From Aggregatimonas sangjinii (GTDB lineage: Bacteria > Bacteroidota > Bacteroidia > Flavobacteriales > Flavobacteriaceae), in the NCBI RefSeq assembly GCF_005943945.1, contig NZ_CP040710.1, positions 1,685,001 to 1,749,000 on the forward strand: a stretch of DNA of 64,000 nt. The letters run 5' to 3'. The notes under the pieces were generated by a model that searched no databases, was not told the DNA's origin, and worked only from the letters and a program-made list of their open reading frames with translations. Numbering within the stretch: position 1 is the first letter of the stretch; every line of letters begins with the position of its first letter. The translations under genes and the position numbers were made by a program. Shown here piece after piece: positions 19,005-29,162 of this stretch.

Positions 19005-20738
19005 ATGGAAACAGTAAAAGAAAAACAGACCGAAACGAAATCAACCGCAACGCTCAAGATTTCGGGTGCCGAAGCAATTGTTCGGTGCTTATTGGCCGAA
19101 GGGGTCGATTTGCTATATGGCTATCCAGGTGGTGCCATCATGCCGGTCTATGACGAATTGTATAAGTTTCAGGACAAACTAACGCACATCCTGACCCGCC
19201 ATGAGCAAGGGGCGACCCATGCAGCACAGGGCTATGCCCGGGTTTCAGGCAGGGTAGGGGTCGCTATGGCCACCTCGGGGCCGGGAGCGACGAATTTGGT
19301 GACCGGTTTGGCCGATGCACAAATCGATTCCACGCCCATGGTTTGTATCACGGGTCAGGTGCCCAGGAAATTATTAGGCTCCGATGCGTTTCAAGAAACC
19401 GATATTATCGGTATCTCGACTCCGGTCACCAAATGGAATTATCAAATTACCAAAGCCTCGGAAATTCCGGAAATCATGGCGAAGGCCTTTTACATTGCCA
19501 AATCAGGGCGCCCAGGTCCGGTGTTAATCGATATTACCAAAAATGCCCAGTTCGACGAATTTGAATTCTCCTATGAAAAATGCAAAGGGGTACGAAGTTA
19601 TACTCCAGATCCAAAACCCAATGTAGGTTCGATCGAGGCGGCTGCCGAATTAATGAACAACGCCAAAAGGCCAATGATCGTCTGGGGGCAAGGTGTGATT
19701 CTAGGGCAGGCAGAGTCGGCATTAAGGGCGGTTATCGAAAAGTCCGGCATACCTGCCGCTTGGACGATAATGGGTGAATCGGCTATTCCTACATCACATC
19801 CGCTCAATGTGGGTATGGTAGGAATGCATGGTAATTACGGACCGAATGTATTAACGAATGAGTGTGATGTCCTGATCGCTATCGGAATGCGGTTTGATGA
19901 TCGGGTAACCGGCAATTTGGATACCTATGCCAAACAGGCCAAGGTGATTCACTTTGAGATCGACCCGGCGGAAATCAACAAGAACGTCAATGCCGATGTC
20001 GCGGTTCTAGGAAACTCCAAAGCAACGCTGGAGTTGTTGTTGCCATTGCTCCATGCGAACACCCATGCCGATTGGCATAATGAGTTTAAGAAGCGGCACG
20101 ACATTGAATTCGATGCAGTGATTCAAAACGATATCCACCCGACCAAGGAAGGTTTGACGATGGGGGAAGTTATTGAGGAAATCAATTTGGCTTCGAATAA
20201 TAATGCTGTAATCGTTACGGATGTCGGGCAACACCAGATGATCGCCTGCCGTTATGCCAAATTCGAACAATCCAAAAGCAACATCACCTCTGGCGGCTTA
20301 GGTACCATGGGCTTTGCACTTCCGGCCGCGATTGGGGCCAAGCAGGGCGCGATGGACCGGGAAGTGGTCGCCATTATTGGTGACGGTGGCTTTCAAATGA
20401 CCCTTCAGGAACTGGGTGTCATTTTTCAGCATCAGATTCCCGTAAAGATCGTGGTCTTGAACAACGACCATTTGGGCATGGTACGCCAGTGGCAAGAACT
20501 GTTTTTTGATAAGCGCTATGCGTCAACGGTGATGGTGAATCCGGATTTTGTAAAAATCGCGGAAGGCTATCATATCGAATCAAAACGGGTGAGTAAACGG
20601 GAAGCGTTGAAAGCTACCATTCAAGAGATGATCGCTTCCGACAAACCCTACTTTTTAGAAGTAAAAGTGGAAAAAGAGGATAATGTGTTCCCCATGATTC
20701 CGTCCGGGGCCTCGGTTTCCGACATCCGATTAAAATAA
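19005..20738 (+). CDS. ilvB: acetolactate synthase large (catalytic) subunit
   Basis: This 577-aa ThDP enzyme starts its core with GAEAIVRCLLAEGVDLLYGYP and has the catalytic Glu in HEQGATHAAQGYAR. The ThDP/Mg-binding motif is GDGGFQMTLQEL...NNDHLGMVRQWQ. It condenses pyruvate with pyruvate or 2-oxobutyrate. Its small subunit is encoded at 22353, after two methyltransferase genes. It follows ilvD by about 185 bases, in which no other gene is supported. Confidence 0.95.
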   Translation: METVKEKQTETKSTATLKISGAEAIVRCLLAEGVDLLYGYPGGAIMPVYDELYKFQDKLTHILTRHEQGATHAAQGYARVSGRVGVAMATSGPGATNLVTGLADAQIDSTPMVCITGQVPRKLLGSDAFQETDIIGISTPVTKWNYQITKASEIPEIMAKAFYIAKSGRPGPVLIDITKNAQFDEFEFSYEKCKGVRSYTPDPKPNVGSIEAAAELMNNAKRPMIVWGQGVILGQAESALRAVIEKSGIPAAWTIMGESAIPTSHPLNVGMVGMHGNYGPNVLTNECDVLIAIGMRFDDRVTGNLDTYAKQAKVIHFEIDPAEINKNVNADVAVLGNSKATLELLLPLLHANTHADWHNEFKKRHDIEFDAVIQNDIHPTKEGLTMGEVIEEINLASNNNAVIVTDVGQHQMIACRYAKFEQSKSNITSGGLGTMGFALPAAIGAKQGAMDREVVAIIGDGGFQMTLQELGVIFQHQIPVKIVVLNNDHLGMVRQWQELFFDKRYASTVMVNPDFVKIAEGYHIESKRVSKREALKATIQEMIASDKPYFLEVKVEKEDNVFPMIPSGASVSDIRLK

Positions 20739-20793
20739 GTCATCCAGAACAGGTTTTTTTGATAGTATTGAGAAAGATAGGAATTGCACTAAA

Positions 20794-21375
20794 ATGAACG
20801 ATTCGAACATACGGGACATGCCAACGATACATTCGGAGATTGCCCGTAAATCCAAGGAAATCGGATTTGCAATGCCGTCGGATGTGTATATCGGGACGCT
20901 GTTAAAGACCTTGATTTCAAGCAAACCGGCAGGGAAATTTCTAGAACTGGGAACTGGAATAGGATTGTCTTTGTCTTGGATGCGCGATGGAATGGATGAA
21001 AACAGTAGCTTGATATCGGTAGACAATGACCCGGAGCTGATAGCGATTGCAGAGCAATATTTTGGAAAGGATGAGCGTATCGAAATACTTTGCGAAGATG
21101 GCTCGGAATGGATCAAGAAATATAAAGGCCGTGCCTTCGACCTTGTTTTTGCCGATGCATGGCCAGGAAAGTATAGCGAATTGGACGAAATTCTAGGGTT
21201 GATAAAAGTAGGCGGGTTTTACATCATCGACGATATGACCGCCCAACCGAATTGGCCTGAAGGTCATGAGGAACATGTAGACGGATTGATATCCTATCTG
21301 GAGCATCGGTCGGATTTTAATTTGACCAAGATGAACTGGTCGACAGGAGTGATCGTAGCGGTAAAAACAAAGTAG
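20794..21375 (+). CDS. O-methyltransferase-like class I SAM-dependent methyltransferase
   Basis: This 193-aa protein has a Rossmann-type methyltransferase fold: motif I FLELGTGIGLSLSWM, motif II ISVDNDPELI, and a motif with DLVFADAWPGKY. This resembles class I O-methyltransferases (catechol-like). It lies 55 bases after ilvB on the same strand, before ilvN. Its link to branched-chain amino acid synthesis is not obvious. Start ATG at 20794; ATGs at about 20818 and 20872 are alternatives. Confidence 0.83.
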   Translation: MNDSNIRDMPTIHSEIARKSKEIGFAMPSDVYIGTLLKTLISSKPAGKFLELGTGIGLSLSWMRDGMDENSSLISVDNDPELIAIAEQYFGKDERIEILCEDGSEWIKKYKGRAFDLVFADAWPGKYSELDEILGLIKVGGFYIIDDMTAQPNWPEGHEEHVDGLISYLEHRSDFNLTKMNWSTGVIVAVKTK

Positions 21376-21434
21376 AAACACTGTCACCTTAGGACGATTC
21401 GCGGTAGGCGTGCCCGGGGTAACATGAATGGATT

Positions 21435-22202
21435 ATGCAGCAATTGGCACACAAATGGGATGCGAAATTATACAACGATAAACATTCGTATGTATACGAT
21501 TACGGTGAATCCCTAATCGGTTTACTCGATCCGCAGCCCAATGAAAGAATCCTAGATTTAGGGTGTGGTTCGGGGGAACTGACTTGCAAAATAAAGGAAC
21601 TCGCCGGAGAGGTTGTCGGGATGGACAAGTCCATCGACATGATTGAAAAGGCGCGATTACAGTATCCGCTCATTGATTTTCAAGTCGGTGACGCGAGTGA
21701 TTTTTATGTAGACAAACCTTTTGACGCCATTTTTTCGAACGCCACCCTACACTGGGTAGCCAAATATAGAGAAGCGATCAATTGTCTTTATTGCAGTTTG
21801 GAACAAGGAGGACGTCTAGTAGTCGAGTTCGGTGGTAAGGATAATGTTCGAGCCATAACCGATCAGCTGTGTACATCCCTGTTAAAAAGAGGCTATACGC
21901 AACAAGCCGAGGTGGTACTTTGGTATTTTCCTTCTGTAGGGGAATATACGACCGCCTTGGAAGCTTCGGGATTCACGGTTACTTTTGCGCAATGGTACGA
22001 CCGTCTGACGGAACTGGCGGATGAACAAACGGGCATCAAAGATTGGCTTGCAATATTCAGCCGCCCTTTTTTTACAGGCGTACCGGATTCGGATGTTCCG
22101 GAAATTATGAACGAGGTTCAGGAGCGGTTAAAACCGAAATTGTTTAGAAATGGCAAATGGTATGCGGATTATAAAAGAATTCGAATAGTGGCATATAAAT
22201 AA
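21435..22202 (+). CDS. class I SAM-dependent methyltransferase (Tam/UbiE-like)
   Basis: This 255-aa protein has motif I ILDLGCGSGELTCKI, motif II VVGMDKSIDMI, and the segment FDAIFSNATLHWV. The pattern is close to trans-aconitate 2-methyltransferase-like proteins; the substrate is not predicted. It sits between the ilvB-adjacent methyltransferase and ilvN on the plus strand, so both methyltransferases may be co-transcribed with the acetolactate synthase genes. Confidence 0.87.
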   Translation: MQQLAHKWDAKLYNDKHSYVYDYGESLIGLLDPQPNERILDLGCGSGELTCKIKELAGEVVGMDKSIDMIEKARLQYPLIDFQVGDASDFYVDKPFDAIFSNATLHWVAKYREAINCLYCSLEQGGRLVVEFGGKDNVRAITDQLCTSLLKRGYTQQAEVVLWYFPSVGEYTTALEASGFTVTFAQWYDRLTELADEQTGIKDWLAIFSRPFFTGVPDSDVPEIMNEVQERLKPKLFRNGKWYADYKRIRIVAYK

Positions 22203-22352
22203 GACACCCTCACCTAAGCGCTGCCTTCGGTCCATTTCCAAAGGACGAATCGGCAGGAGGAAAGGGCGTTACAAAGTATAAAAGACAAGTTTTCGAAGGA
22301 GCCTGTCTGAAGCGAAACCGAAAGGTTAAAATTGAAATTATAAGGAGCAACA

Positions 22353-22880
22353 ATGGCAAAACAATGGTTCACCATTTCGGTATATTCCGAAAACAATGTG
22401 GGTTTACTGAATAGGATATCGGGTATATTCTTAAAGCGACACATTAACATAGAAAGTCTAAACGTTTCAAAATCAGAAATTGACTACGTGTCAAAATTTA
22501 CCATTGTGGTGAATACTACCGAAAAGTGGGTACACAATATCGTAGGGCAAATCGAAAAGCAAATCGAAGTCATCAAAGCGTTCTATCATACAGACGAGGA
22601 AACGATCTATCAAGAATCGGCCCTGTTCAAGATCGATTCCGCTTTGTTGTTCGACGAACGTCAAATACAAAATATCATCAAAGAGAGCAATTCGCAAATC
22701 GTGACCGTGGGGCGTGATTTTTTCGTGCTTGCCAAATCGGGCCGTCGAAACGAAATCGATGAAATGCACGACCAATTAAAGCCCTATGGCATTATGCAGT
22801 TTGTACGCTCAGGCCGTATCGCCGTTTCAAAGGACGAAATGCAGATTTCGGCGATGCTCGAGGACTTTAAACAGAATTAA
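22353..22880 (+). CDS. ilvN: acetolactate synthase small (regulatory) subunit
   Basis: This 175-aa protein has an N-terminal ACT domain, WFTISVYSENNVGLLNRIS, and a C-terminal ALS_ss_C region beginning around residue 85 with a VGRDFFVLAKSG segment. It regulates IlvB, typically by valine feedback. A good Shine-Dalgarno AAGGAG lies about 7 bases before the ATG at 22353, which is unusual here because Bacteroidota genes mostly lack it. ilvC follows after about 180 bases. Confidence 0.93.
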   Translation: MAKQWFTISVYSENNVGLLNRISGIFLKRHINIESLNVSKSEIDYVSKFTIVVNTTEKWVHNIVGQIEKQIEVIKAFYHTDEETIYQESALFKIDSALLFDERQIQNIIKESNSQIVTVGRDFFVLAKSGRRNEIDEMHDQLKPYGIMQFVRSGRIAVSKDEMQISAMLEDFKQN

Positions 22881-23062
22881 ACAAATACTTTCTGATGGCC
22901 TTTGGGCTTCAAGAAAAATGCTACTAGCACCAAAATCAATATAATTAACGAGAACATTAACAAATCCCTATCCTAACTGAAATCAAACCATTCTCCGGTT
23001 TACTTGCCGGAAAAGGATAGTTTCAGCTGAAGTCTAGGGATAAAAACAAAAATCACTTATTC

Positions 23063-24532
23063 ATGGCAAATTATTTTAATACACTATCACTTAGAGATCA
23101 ACTAACACAGCTCGGAAAGTGCAGATTCATGGAATCCAGCGAATTTGCAGATGGTGTATCCGCTTTAAAAGGAAAGAAAATCGTCATCGTCGGTTGTGGG
23201 GCCCAGGGCCTGAACCAAGGATTGAATATGCGTGATTCCGGTTTGGATATCGCGTATACGCTGCGGGAGTCGGCAATTAATGAAAAAAGACAATCGTACA
23301 TCAACGCCACTGAAAACGGATTCACGGTAGGCACCTATGAGGAGCTGATACCCAGTGCCGACCTGGTAGTCAATCTTACCCCTGACAAACAACATACCGC
23401 GGTCGTTACGGCCATTATGCCTTTGATGAAACAGGGAGCGACCTTGTCCTATTCCCACGGATTCAATATCGTTGAGGAGGGCATGCAGATTCGTGAAGAC
23501 CTTACGGTCATTATGGTGGCGCCCAAATGTCCAGGTTCCGAAGTGCGTGAGGAGTACAAAAGAGGTTTCGGTGTCCCGACCTTGATTGCTGTGCATCCGG
23601 ACAATGACCCCCAAGGAAAAGGGTTGGAGCAGGCTAAGGCCTATGCCGTAGGTACCGGAGGCCATAGGGCAGGTGTCCTGATGTCTTCGTTCGTCGCCGA
23701 GGTGAAATCCGATCTCATGGGAGAACAGACCATTCTCTGCGGGTTATTGCAGACGGGAAGTATTCTGTGTTTTGATAAAATGATCGAGAAAGGAATCGAT
23801 GCGGGCTACGCGTCCAAATTGATCCAATACGGATGGGAAACCATTACCGAGGGCATGAAGTATGGTGGCATCACCAATATGATGGACCGCCTATCGAATC
23901 CCGCCAAAGTAAAGGCTTTTGAATTGGCAGAAGAACTAAAGAACATCATGCGTCCCCTTTTTCACAAACATATGGACGATATCATGACCGGCCATTTCTC
24001 CAAAACGATGATGGAGGACTGGGCGAATGACGACAAGAATTTATTGAAATGGCGGGCCGCTACGGGAGAAACCGCTTTCGAAAAAACCCCGGCCGGCAAT
24101 CATGAAATCAGCGAACAGGAATTTTACGACAATGGCGTATTGATGGTTGCGATGGTGCGGGCAGGTGTCGAGCTGGCCTTTGAATCGATGACCGAATCCG
24201 GCATCATTGCCGAATCGGCCTATTACGAATCGTTACATGAAACGCCACTTATTGCCAATACGATAGCCAGAAAAAAACTGTTTGAAATGAACCGTGTCAT
24301 TTCCGATACCGCGGAGTACGGTTGCTATTTGTTCGATCACGCCTGTAAACCCTTGTTGGCGGATTTTATGACTAAGATTGATACGGACGTTATCGGCAAA
24401 GCCTATGGAAAAGGAAATCATGTAGACAACGCCAAACTGATAACGGTAAATAAGGCCCTAAGGGAGCATCCTGTGGAAATCGTAGGTGCACGCCTACGAG
24501 AGTCGATGACCGCAATGAAACCAATCGTATAA
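23063..24532 (+). CDS. ilvC: ketol-acid reductoisomerase, long (class II) form
   Basis: This 489-aa protein is about 150 aa longer than class I enzymes because of a duplicated knotted domain. The Rossmann motif [18 protein letters not shown] (about residues 44-61) binds NADP(H). It has the conserved [16 protein letters not shown] and metal-site residues in [14 protein letters not shown], followed by SFVAEV features. It isomerises and reduces 2-acetolactate. The 5' gap 22881-23062 has no gene. The gene ends just before a MITE-like repeat. Confidence 0.95.
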   Translation: MANYFNTLSLRDQLTQLGKCRFMESSEFADGVSALKGKKIVIVGCGAQGLNQGLNMRDSGLDIAYTLRESAINEKRQSYINATENGFTVGTYEELIPSADLVVNLTPDKQHTAVVTAIMPLMKQGATLSYSHGFNIVEEGMQIREDLTVIMVAPKCPGSEVREEYKRGFGVPTLIAVHPDNDPQGKGLEQAKAYAVGTGGHRAGVLMSSFVAEVKSDLMGEQTILCGLLQTGSILCFDKMIEKGIDAGYASKLIQYGWETITEGMKYGGITNMMDRLSNPAKVKAFELAEELKNIMRPLFHKHMDDIMTGHFSKTMMEDWANDDKNLLKWRAATGETAFEKTPAGNHEISEQEFYDNGVLMVAMVRAGVELAFESMTESGIIAESAYYESLHETPLIANTIARKKLFEMNRVISDTAEYGCYLFDHACKPLLADFMTKIDTDVIGKAYGKGNHVDNAKLITVNKALREHPVEIVGARLRESMTAMKPIV

Positions 24533-24543
24533 GAATATAGCGC

Positions 24544-24692
24544 GGCTGTCTAAAAGTCTGATTCTTTACTATTTGTCCCATCGAGCGCAGTCGAGATGTT
24601 TTGAACCCCAGTGGTCTTCTTAACTGCGCCGGCCTGCTGGCATTGCAGGCTAGAAATGACAGTTTAGTAGCCAATTTAGACAGCCTTTTTTT
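24544..24692 (+). repeat. MITE-like repeat with GGCTGTCTAAA terminal inverted repeats
   Basis: GGCTGTCTAAA at 24544-24554 is the inverse of TTTAGACAGCC at 24675-24685, followed by a T run. Inside is TCCCATCGAGCGCAGTCGAG, the same motif as in the element at 40032-40165. The element starts 12 bases after ilvC, so it could serve as its terminator. A similar copy ends the SnoaL-like gene region. No gene is inside. Confidence 0.75.
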
Positions 24693-24905
24693 ACTTGTTT
24701 TCTTATCCTGCTGCATCAAAAATAGTGAAGCGACGCTACATGCGGAATCAAGATGGTAAGATACCGACACCGTATACGGCAGTGCTAGAAAGGAGAGTAC
24801 CTTTTCACATTACGAATGGGAAATCTTCAAAAACCAGCAGTTCGGTTTTGAATGTGATTTGCTATAAATATTATTTGCAATTAGGTTATATAGTCCATAA
24901 TTTTT

Positions 24906-25000
24906 ACTAAACCCATAAACCCATAAACCCATAAACCCATAAACCACTAACTCACTAAATCACTAACTTAATAACCCAATAACCCAGTAGTAACCCAAAC
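24906..25000 (+). repeat. degenerate short tandem repeat (AACCCATA/ACTAACTC units)
   Basis: About 95 bases of short repeats, chiefly AAACCCATA units followed by CACTAACTCACTAAAT and AATAACCCA variants. It lies immediately upstream of gapN and ends about 25 bases before its ATG. Related arrays are at 28934-29138 (same strand) and 37841-37925 (opposite strand). It is not a CRISPR, since there are no unique spacers. Confidence 0.85.
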
Positions 25001-25026
25001 AGCCCCGAAACATTAAAAAACAAGCT

Positions 25027-26619
25027 ATGAGCAGCACAACGAACACCATCCCCGCCGAATACCAAATCACCGAAACCATTGACCAACGCCATTACCTTGT
25101 AGGTGGCGAGCTCAAGGAATGGAAAGGGAACACCACCGAAGTACATTCCACCATTTCCTCCACCGAAAACTATGCGCCGACCTTGCTGGGGAGCATTCCC
25201 GATATGGGAGAGCCCGAAGCAATGGACGCGCTGCAAGCGGCCTTAAAGGCCTACGGGAAAGGACAAGGTGCCTGGCCGACGATGCATGTAAAGGACCGTA
25301 TTTCGTGTATGGAGGTTTTTGTGGGGAAGATGAAAACGAAACGCCAGGAAATCGTGAAACTACTCATGTGGGAAATTGGTAAATCCTTGCCTGATTCGGA
25401 AAAAGAGTTCGACCGTACCGTTGAATATATTAACGATACCATTGAGGATTACAAGGAATTGGATCGCACTGCCGCAAAATTTCAGAAGCAAAGTGGGGTA
25501 TATGCCCATATCAAAAGAGGGCCGCTCGGCGTGGTGTTGTGCTTGGGACCCTATAACTATCCCTTAAACGAAACCTTTGCCTTGTTGATTCCCGCGATTA
25601 TTATGGGGAATACCACTATTTTTAAACCGGCCAAACACGGGGTGTTGTTGATTACGCCTCTGTTGGAAGCCTTCCAATCCAGTTTTCCGAAGGGTGTCGT
25701 CAATATCATTTTCGGAAGGGGTAGGGCAGTAGCGGCTCCCATCATGCAAACCGGAAAAGTAGATGTGCTGGCCTTGATCGGAAATAGTAAATCGGCGAAT
25801 GCCCTGCAGGATCAACACCCAAAAAGCAACCGTTTACGCCTAGTATTGGGCTTGGAGGCCAAAAATCCGGCGATCATACTGCCCGATGCCGATATGGAGT
25901 TGACCTTGGACGAGGTGATTGCAGGAACGCTATCGTTTAACGGACAGCGGTGTACGGCCCTAAAAGTGGTCTACGTACATGATGACATTAAAGAGCAATT
26001 CAACAGCAAGTTCGCCCAACGGGTAGATGCGCTTAAATTCGGAAATCCATGGGACGAAGGTGTAAAACTGACCCCGCTTCCAGAACCTCAAAAACCAGCC
26101 TACGTTCAGGAACTTATTGATGATGCAGTGGCCAAAGGCGCTAAAATATTGAATAAAAAGGGAGGGCAACATTTTGACAATTACATCTGGCCAGCAGTGC
26201 TTTATCCGGTCACCAAGGATATGCGAGTATACCAAGAAGAGCAGTTCGGCCCGATCATTCCCTTGGTACCTTTTTCCAATATCGAAGAGCCCTTGGATGA
26301 TATGGCGGAAAGTAACTATGGACAACAAGTAAGCCTCTTTGGAAAGGATGTCTATGCCCTAGCACCCTTGATCGATACCTTGGTCAATCTGGTATGTCGG
26401 GTCAACCTGAACAGCTCCTGCCAACGGGGTCCAGATGTTTACCCCTTTACGGGAAGGAAAGATTCCGCCCAAGCAACCTTGAGTGTACATGATGCATTAC
26501 GCTCGTTTTCGATACGGACCTTTGTTGCCTTCAAGGACAATGAACTTAACAATGAGGTTATCGAACAATTGTTGGAAGCCAAGTTGAGCAACTTCGTCAG
26601 TACGGACTATATTCTGTAA
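25027..26619 (+). CDS. gapN: NADP-dependent glyceraldehyde-3-phosphate dehydrogenase (non-phosphorylating)
   Basis: This 530-aa aldehyde dehydrogenase has the catalytic Cys in NGQRCTALK (residue 309) and general-base Glu in LGLEAKNP (residue 277). The GapN pattern includes [18 protein letters not shown] and a [12 protein letters not shown] substrate-loop. It oxidises glyceraldehyde-3-phosphate to 3-phosphoglycerate with NADP+, making NADPH without ATP. It stands alone, with a repeat array in its leader, so regulation may be unusual. The ATG at 25027 is the first in frame near the family start. Confidence 0.9.
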   Translation: MSSTTNTIPAEYQITETIDQRHYLVGGELKEWKGNTTEVHSTISSTENYAPTLLGSIPDMGEPEAMDALQAALKAYGKGQGAWPTMHVKDRISCMEVFVGKMKTKRQEIVKLLMWEIGKSLPDSEKEFDRTVEYINDTIEDYKELDRTAAKFQKQSGVYAHIKRGPLGVVLCLGPYNYPLNETFALLIPAIIMGNTTIFKPAKHGVLLITPLLEAFQSSFPKGVVNIIFGRGRAVAAPIMQTGKVDVLALIGNSKSANALQDQHPKSNRLRLVLGLEAKNPAIILPDADMELTLDEVIAGTLSFNGQRCTALKVVYVHDDIKEQFNSKFAQRVDALKFGNPWDEGVKLTPLPEPQKPAYVQELIDDAVAKGAKILNKKGGQHFDNYIWPAVLYPVTKDMRVYQEEQFGPIIPLVPFSNIEEPLDDMAESNYGQQVSLFGKDVYALAPLIDTLVNLVCRVNLNSSCQRGPDVYPFTGRKDSAQATLSVHDALRSFSIRTFVAFKDNELNNEVIEQLLEAKLSNFVSTDYIL

Positions 26620-26721
26620 GTTTTTTAGCCGTCTTAGCACAAACACCTGCTTTAGGTTTCCTAAAAAAATCCATATCTTGAATTTCAAAGATTAACTATA
26701 AACACACCAGAACACTAGAAC

Positions 26722-27327
26722 ATGAAAAGAGCAATTTTAAGGGCGGCTACCTTTGTAGCGGTATGCCTGATTTTTACAAGCACCCACGCGCAGGTCGAAG
26801 GCAGTACGGAAATCGATAGTGTGGCCGCCAGTACGACCGTACAAAACGATAGTTTATCAAATAATCTGGCAATGCAAACCGATACCGCGTTTGAAAATAA
26901 CAAACGATGGTTTTTTGGCTGTGGCTTCGGATTGAATTTCGTCGGGGGTACCAGTCTAAGCCTTTCCCCGAATGTAAATTATTTGGTCAGTGAAAAGGTG
27001 AGTATCGGAGTCGGACTCCAGGGCAATTACATTTCCATCAAGGACGTACAAAGCACTACGACCATCGGGGGGAACATCATCGCGCAATACACCCCGGTCA
27101 GGATGTTGACCACCTTGCTCGAATTCAGCCAATTGAATGTTTCTACGAAACGGGAAACCCTTGCTGGGGAAGTTAAGGATGACTTTTGGGAATCCGCCTT
27201 GTTCGTCGGGGCAGGCCTGAACGTCTCCCGAAATATTTCCTTGGGCGTAAAGTATAATCTGCTCTACGATAGTGATGAAAGTGTGTATACCAGCCCGATA
27301 CTTCCCTTCGTCAACGTGAATTTCTAG
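26722..27327 (+). CDS. outer-membrane beta-barrel protein, small
   Basis: This 201-aa protein has a signal peptide (MKRAILRAATFVAVCLIF, cleaved about after HAQ). A Thr/Ser-rich linker follows and then alternating strands with FFGCGFGLNF and VSIGVGLQGNY, ending in FVNVNF, the aromatic C-terminal strand of an outer-membrane protein. Its function is unknown. It lies between gapN and the serine hydrolase on the same strand. Confidence 0.75.
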   Translation: MKRAILRAATFVAVCLIFTSTHAQVEGSTEIDSVAASTTVQNDSLSNNLAMQTDTAFENNKRWFFGCGFGLNFVGGTSLSLSPNVNYLVSEKVSIGVGLQGNYISIKDVQSTTTIGGNIIAQYTPVRMLTTLLEFSQLNVSTKRETLAGEVKDDFWESALFVGAGLNVSRNISLGVKYNLLYDSDESVYTSPILPFVNVNF

Positions 27328-27452
27328 CGCGAAGTGGCCTACACAATCCCGGCGAAACCGAAATAGACAACGTATCGGGCACGGATGAATTCAGCCGTAT
27401 TCGCGTTTCAAATGGAACATCAACTATCGCATCAGGCAATTAAAACAGTACA

Positions 27453-28703
27453 ATGCAGCGTTCTAAAATCTTGGTGGGAGCGGTAGGCGTGGTAGTGCTT
27501 TTGGCCATTGGCCTGGCTTCCATGACGATGGCAACGGAAACGGACGCGTCTCAGGATACGGCTTCAGGCCCTACGCCGGTAGCACTTCAAAAGGAGCAGG
27601 AAAAGGCACGAAAGTATGCTTCCCGAAAGCTGGAATTACAGAAAGCCTTACGGCGCTATTTCGAAAAAGCGATACAATCGGGTGAAATCGTCGGTGCAGG
27701 CGTCAGTATCGTCAAAGGGGATTCCATAGTCATTTCCGATGGTTTTGGAAAACGCAAAAGTAGCGAAGCTAAAAAAGTTAACGGGGAAACTGTTTTTCGA
27801 TTGGGTTCCTTGTCCAAGGGTTTTGCCGGTCTTTTGGCGGCGGATTTAAAGTCGGAGGGTAAAATCGATTGGCAGGACAAACTCACCGATTACCTTCCTG
27901 AATTCCAGTTGGGCGACGAAGCGAATACGGCCAACATCAAGATTTCCCATATATTATCGCACAGTTCGGGCACGCCCTACCATAGTTTTACCAATCTAGT
28001 GGAAGCAGGACTCTCCCCAGCGGAAATCGCCAAGCGCTTTCATGAGGTCCGTCCGCAAAATGTACCCGGGAAACAATACAGCTATCAGAATGCCATGTTC
28101 GCGCTCTCGCAAGAGGTGGTGCGAAAAGCGACAGGAAAGGACGTGAAATCGGCTTTACAAACCCGATTCTTCACTCCCTTGGGCATGGAGACGACTTCCA
28201 TGGACCATAAAACATTGCAAGAAACCGAGAATGTGGCGGTACCCCATGGAAAGGCCAAAAACGGCTGGAGGAGTTTGCCGCTAAAGGACAGGTATTATAA
28301 CGCCGTGGTCGCAGGCGGCATTGACGCAAGTGCGCTCGATATGGCCAAATGGATGCGGTTTATTTTGGGCCATAATCCGGAAGTCATGACCGCGGAAGCC
28401 ATCGCCGAAGTCTTTCAGCCGGTCATCGAACTGAGGGCAAACAACAAATACTACCAACGTTGGCCGGGGCATGTCACCTCTTCGTACGGCTATGGTTGGC
28501 GCATACATCAATTTAAGGATACGGAGACCGATAAAGATTATACCATCTGGCATCATGGCGGGAGTGTCAACAACTATAGAAACGAAATCGCCATCTATCC
28601 CGAAGCTGACTTGGGCATTTGTGTTTTGCTCAATGGAAACTCCAGGTTGGCCAGCACCGTCATTCCGGATGTGCATCGCCTAATCAAAAACATTTACAAC
28701 TAG
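27453..28703 (+). CDS. beta-lactamase-family serine hydrolase (class C/PBP4-like)
   Basis: This 416-aa protein has an N-terminal membrane or signal segment (about residues 6-28). The active-site motifs are SLSK (Ser119, Lys122), YQN near residue 213, and HHGG near residue 370. This is the S-x-x-K, Y-x-N, H-x-G triad of class C beta-lactamases and related esterases or DD-peptidases. It probably works in the periplasm. Whether it acts on beta-lactams cannot be said from sequence. It is the last plus-strand gene before the region around 28.8 kb. Confidence 0.88.
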   Translation: MQRSKILVGAVGVVVLLAIGLASMTMATETDASQDTASGPTPVALQKEQEKARKYASRKLELQKALRRYFEKAIQSGEIVGAGVSIVKGDSIVISDGFGKRKSSEAKKVNGETVFRLGSLSKGFAGLLAADLKSEGKIDWQDKLTDYLPEFQLGDEANTANIKISHILSHSSGTPYHSFTNLVEAGLSPAEIAKRFHEVRPQNVPGKQYSYQNAMFALSQEVVRKATGKDVKSALQTRFFTPLGMETTSMDHKTLQETENVAVPHGKAKNGWRSLPLKDRYYNAVVAGGIDASALDMAKWMRFILGHNPEVMTAEAIAEVFQPVIELRANNKYYQRWPGHVTSSYGYGWRIHQFKDTETDKDYTIWHHGGSVNNYRNEIAIYPEADLGICVLLNGNSRLASTVIPDVHRLIKNIYN

Positions 28704-28716
28704 TATCTGGATAAGT

Positions 28717-28827
28717 CTAACTTCCAGCAAAGGGACTCCCAAAGATACCCACGCTCAGTTCGGCCCAAATAAGGAACAAGAGTAGCGCGATCAAAAGAAC
28801 CAGGAGTATTTTTTTCTTTCTCGTCAT
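28717..28827 (-). CDS. 36-aa single-pass membrane miniprotein
   Basis: ATG at 28827 opens MTRKKKILLVLLIALLLFLI, then WAELSVGIFGSPFAGS and TAG at 28717. A basic N terminus precedes one membrane helix and a GIFGxPFAGS tail. I recall similar tiny proteins with this ending in other flavobacteria, so it is probably a real, unannotated gene; the function is unknown. Its stop is 14 bases from the end of the convergent serine hydrolase gene. No gene follows it on that strand. Confidence 0.65.
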   Translation of the reverse strand: MTRKKKILLVLLIALLLFLIWAELSVGIFGSPFAGS

Positions 28828-28933
28828 ATCCGTAGGATGAATTCCCAATATGCAAGGATTTATTTTAAAACACACGTCAGCTTACAAAAACTATATAAAG
28901 AATAAAAGTTGAGTTGCCATTTAAAACCTCCCA

Positions 28934-29138
28934 AAAAATAACCCATTAACCCACCAACAAACTAACCCACTAAAAATCTAAACCAACAACCTACTAAAAT
29001 ACTATCCCACTTACTAACCCAATAACCCATTAACCCACAAACTCTCCAACCCACCGACCCACTAACACACTGTCTCACTAACCCACTAAATCACTATCCC
29101 ACTAACCCACTAACCAACCCAATAGCAATTAACCCAAT
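28934..29138 (+). repeat. degenerate AACCCACTA tandem repeat
   Basis: About 205 bases of repeats such as TAACCCATTAACCCACC, CTAACCCACTAAA and CACTATCCCACTAACCC. Units are near 7-10 bases and irregular. It lies in the gap between the 36-aa gene and the hemolysin III gene, both on the minus strand, and has no plausible coding frame. It is related to the arrays at 24906-25000 and 37841-37925. Confidence 0.85.
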
Positions 29139-29162
29139 ACTCTATACAAACCCTTGCTCCCC

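Noticed and set aside
24906-29138. CRISPR array suspected from the AACCCACTA repeats
   Set aside because: Units are short (7-10 bases) and irregular, with no unique spacers of 30 bases and no cas genes nearby.
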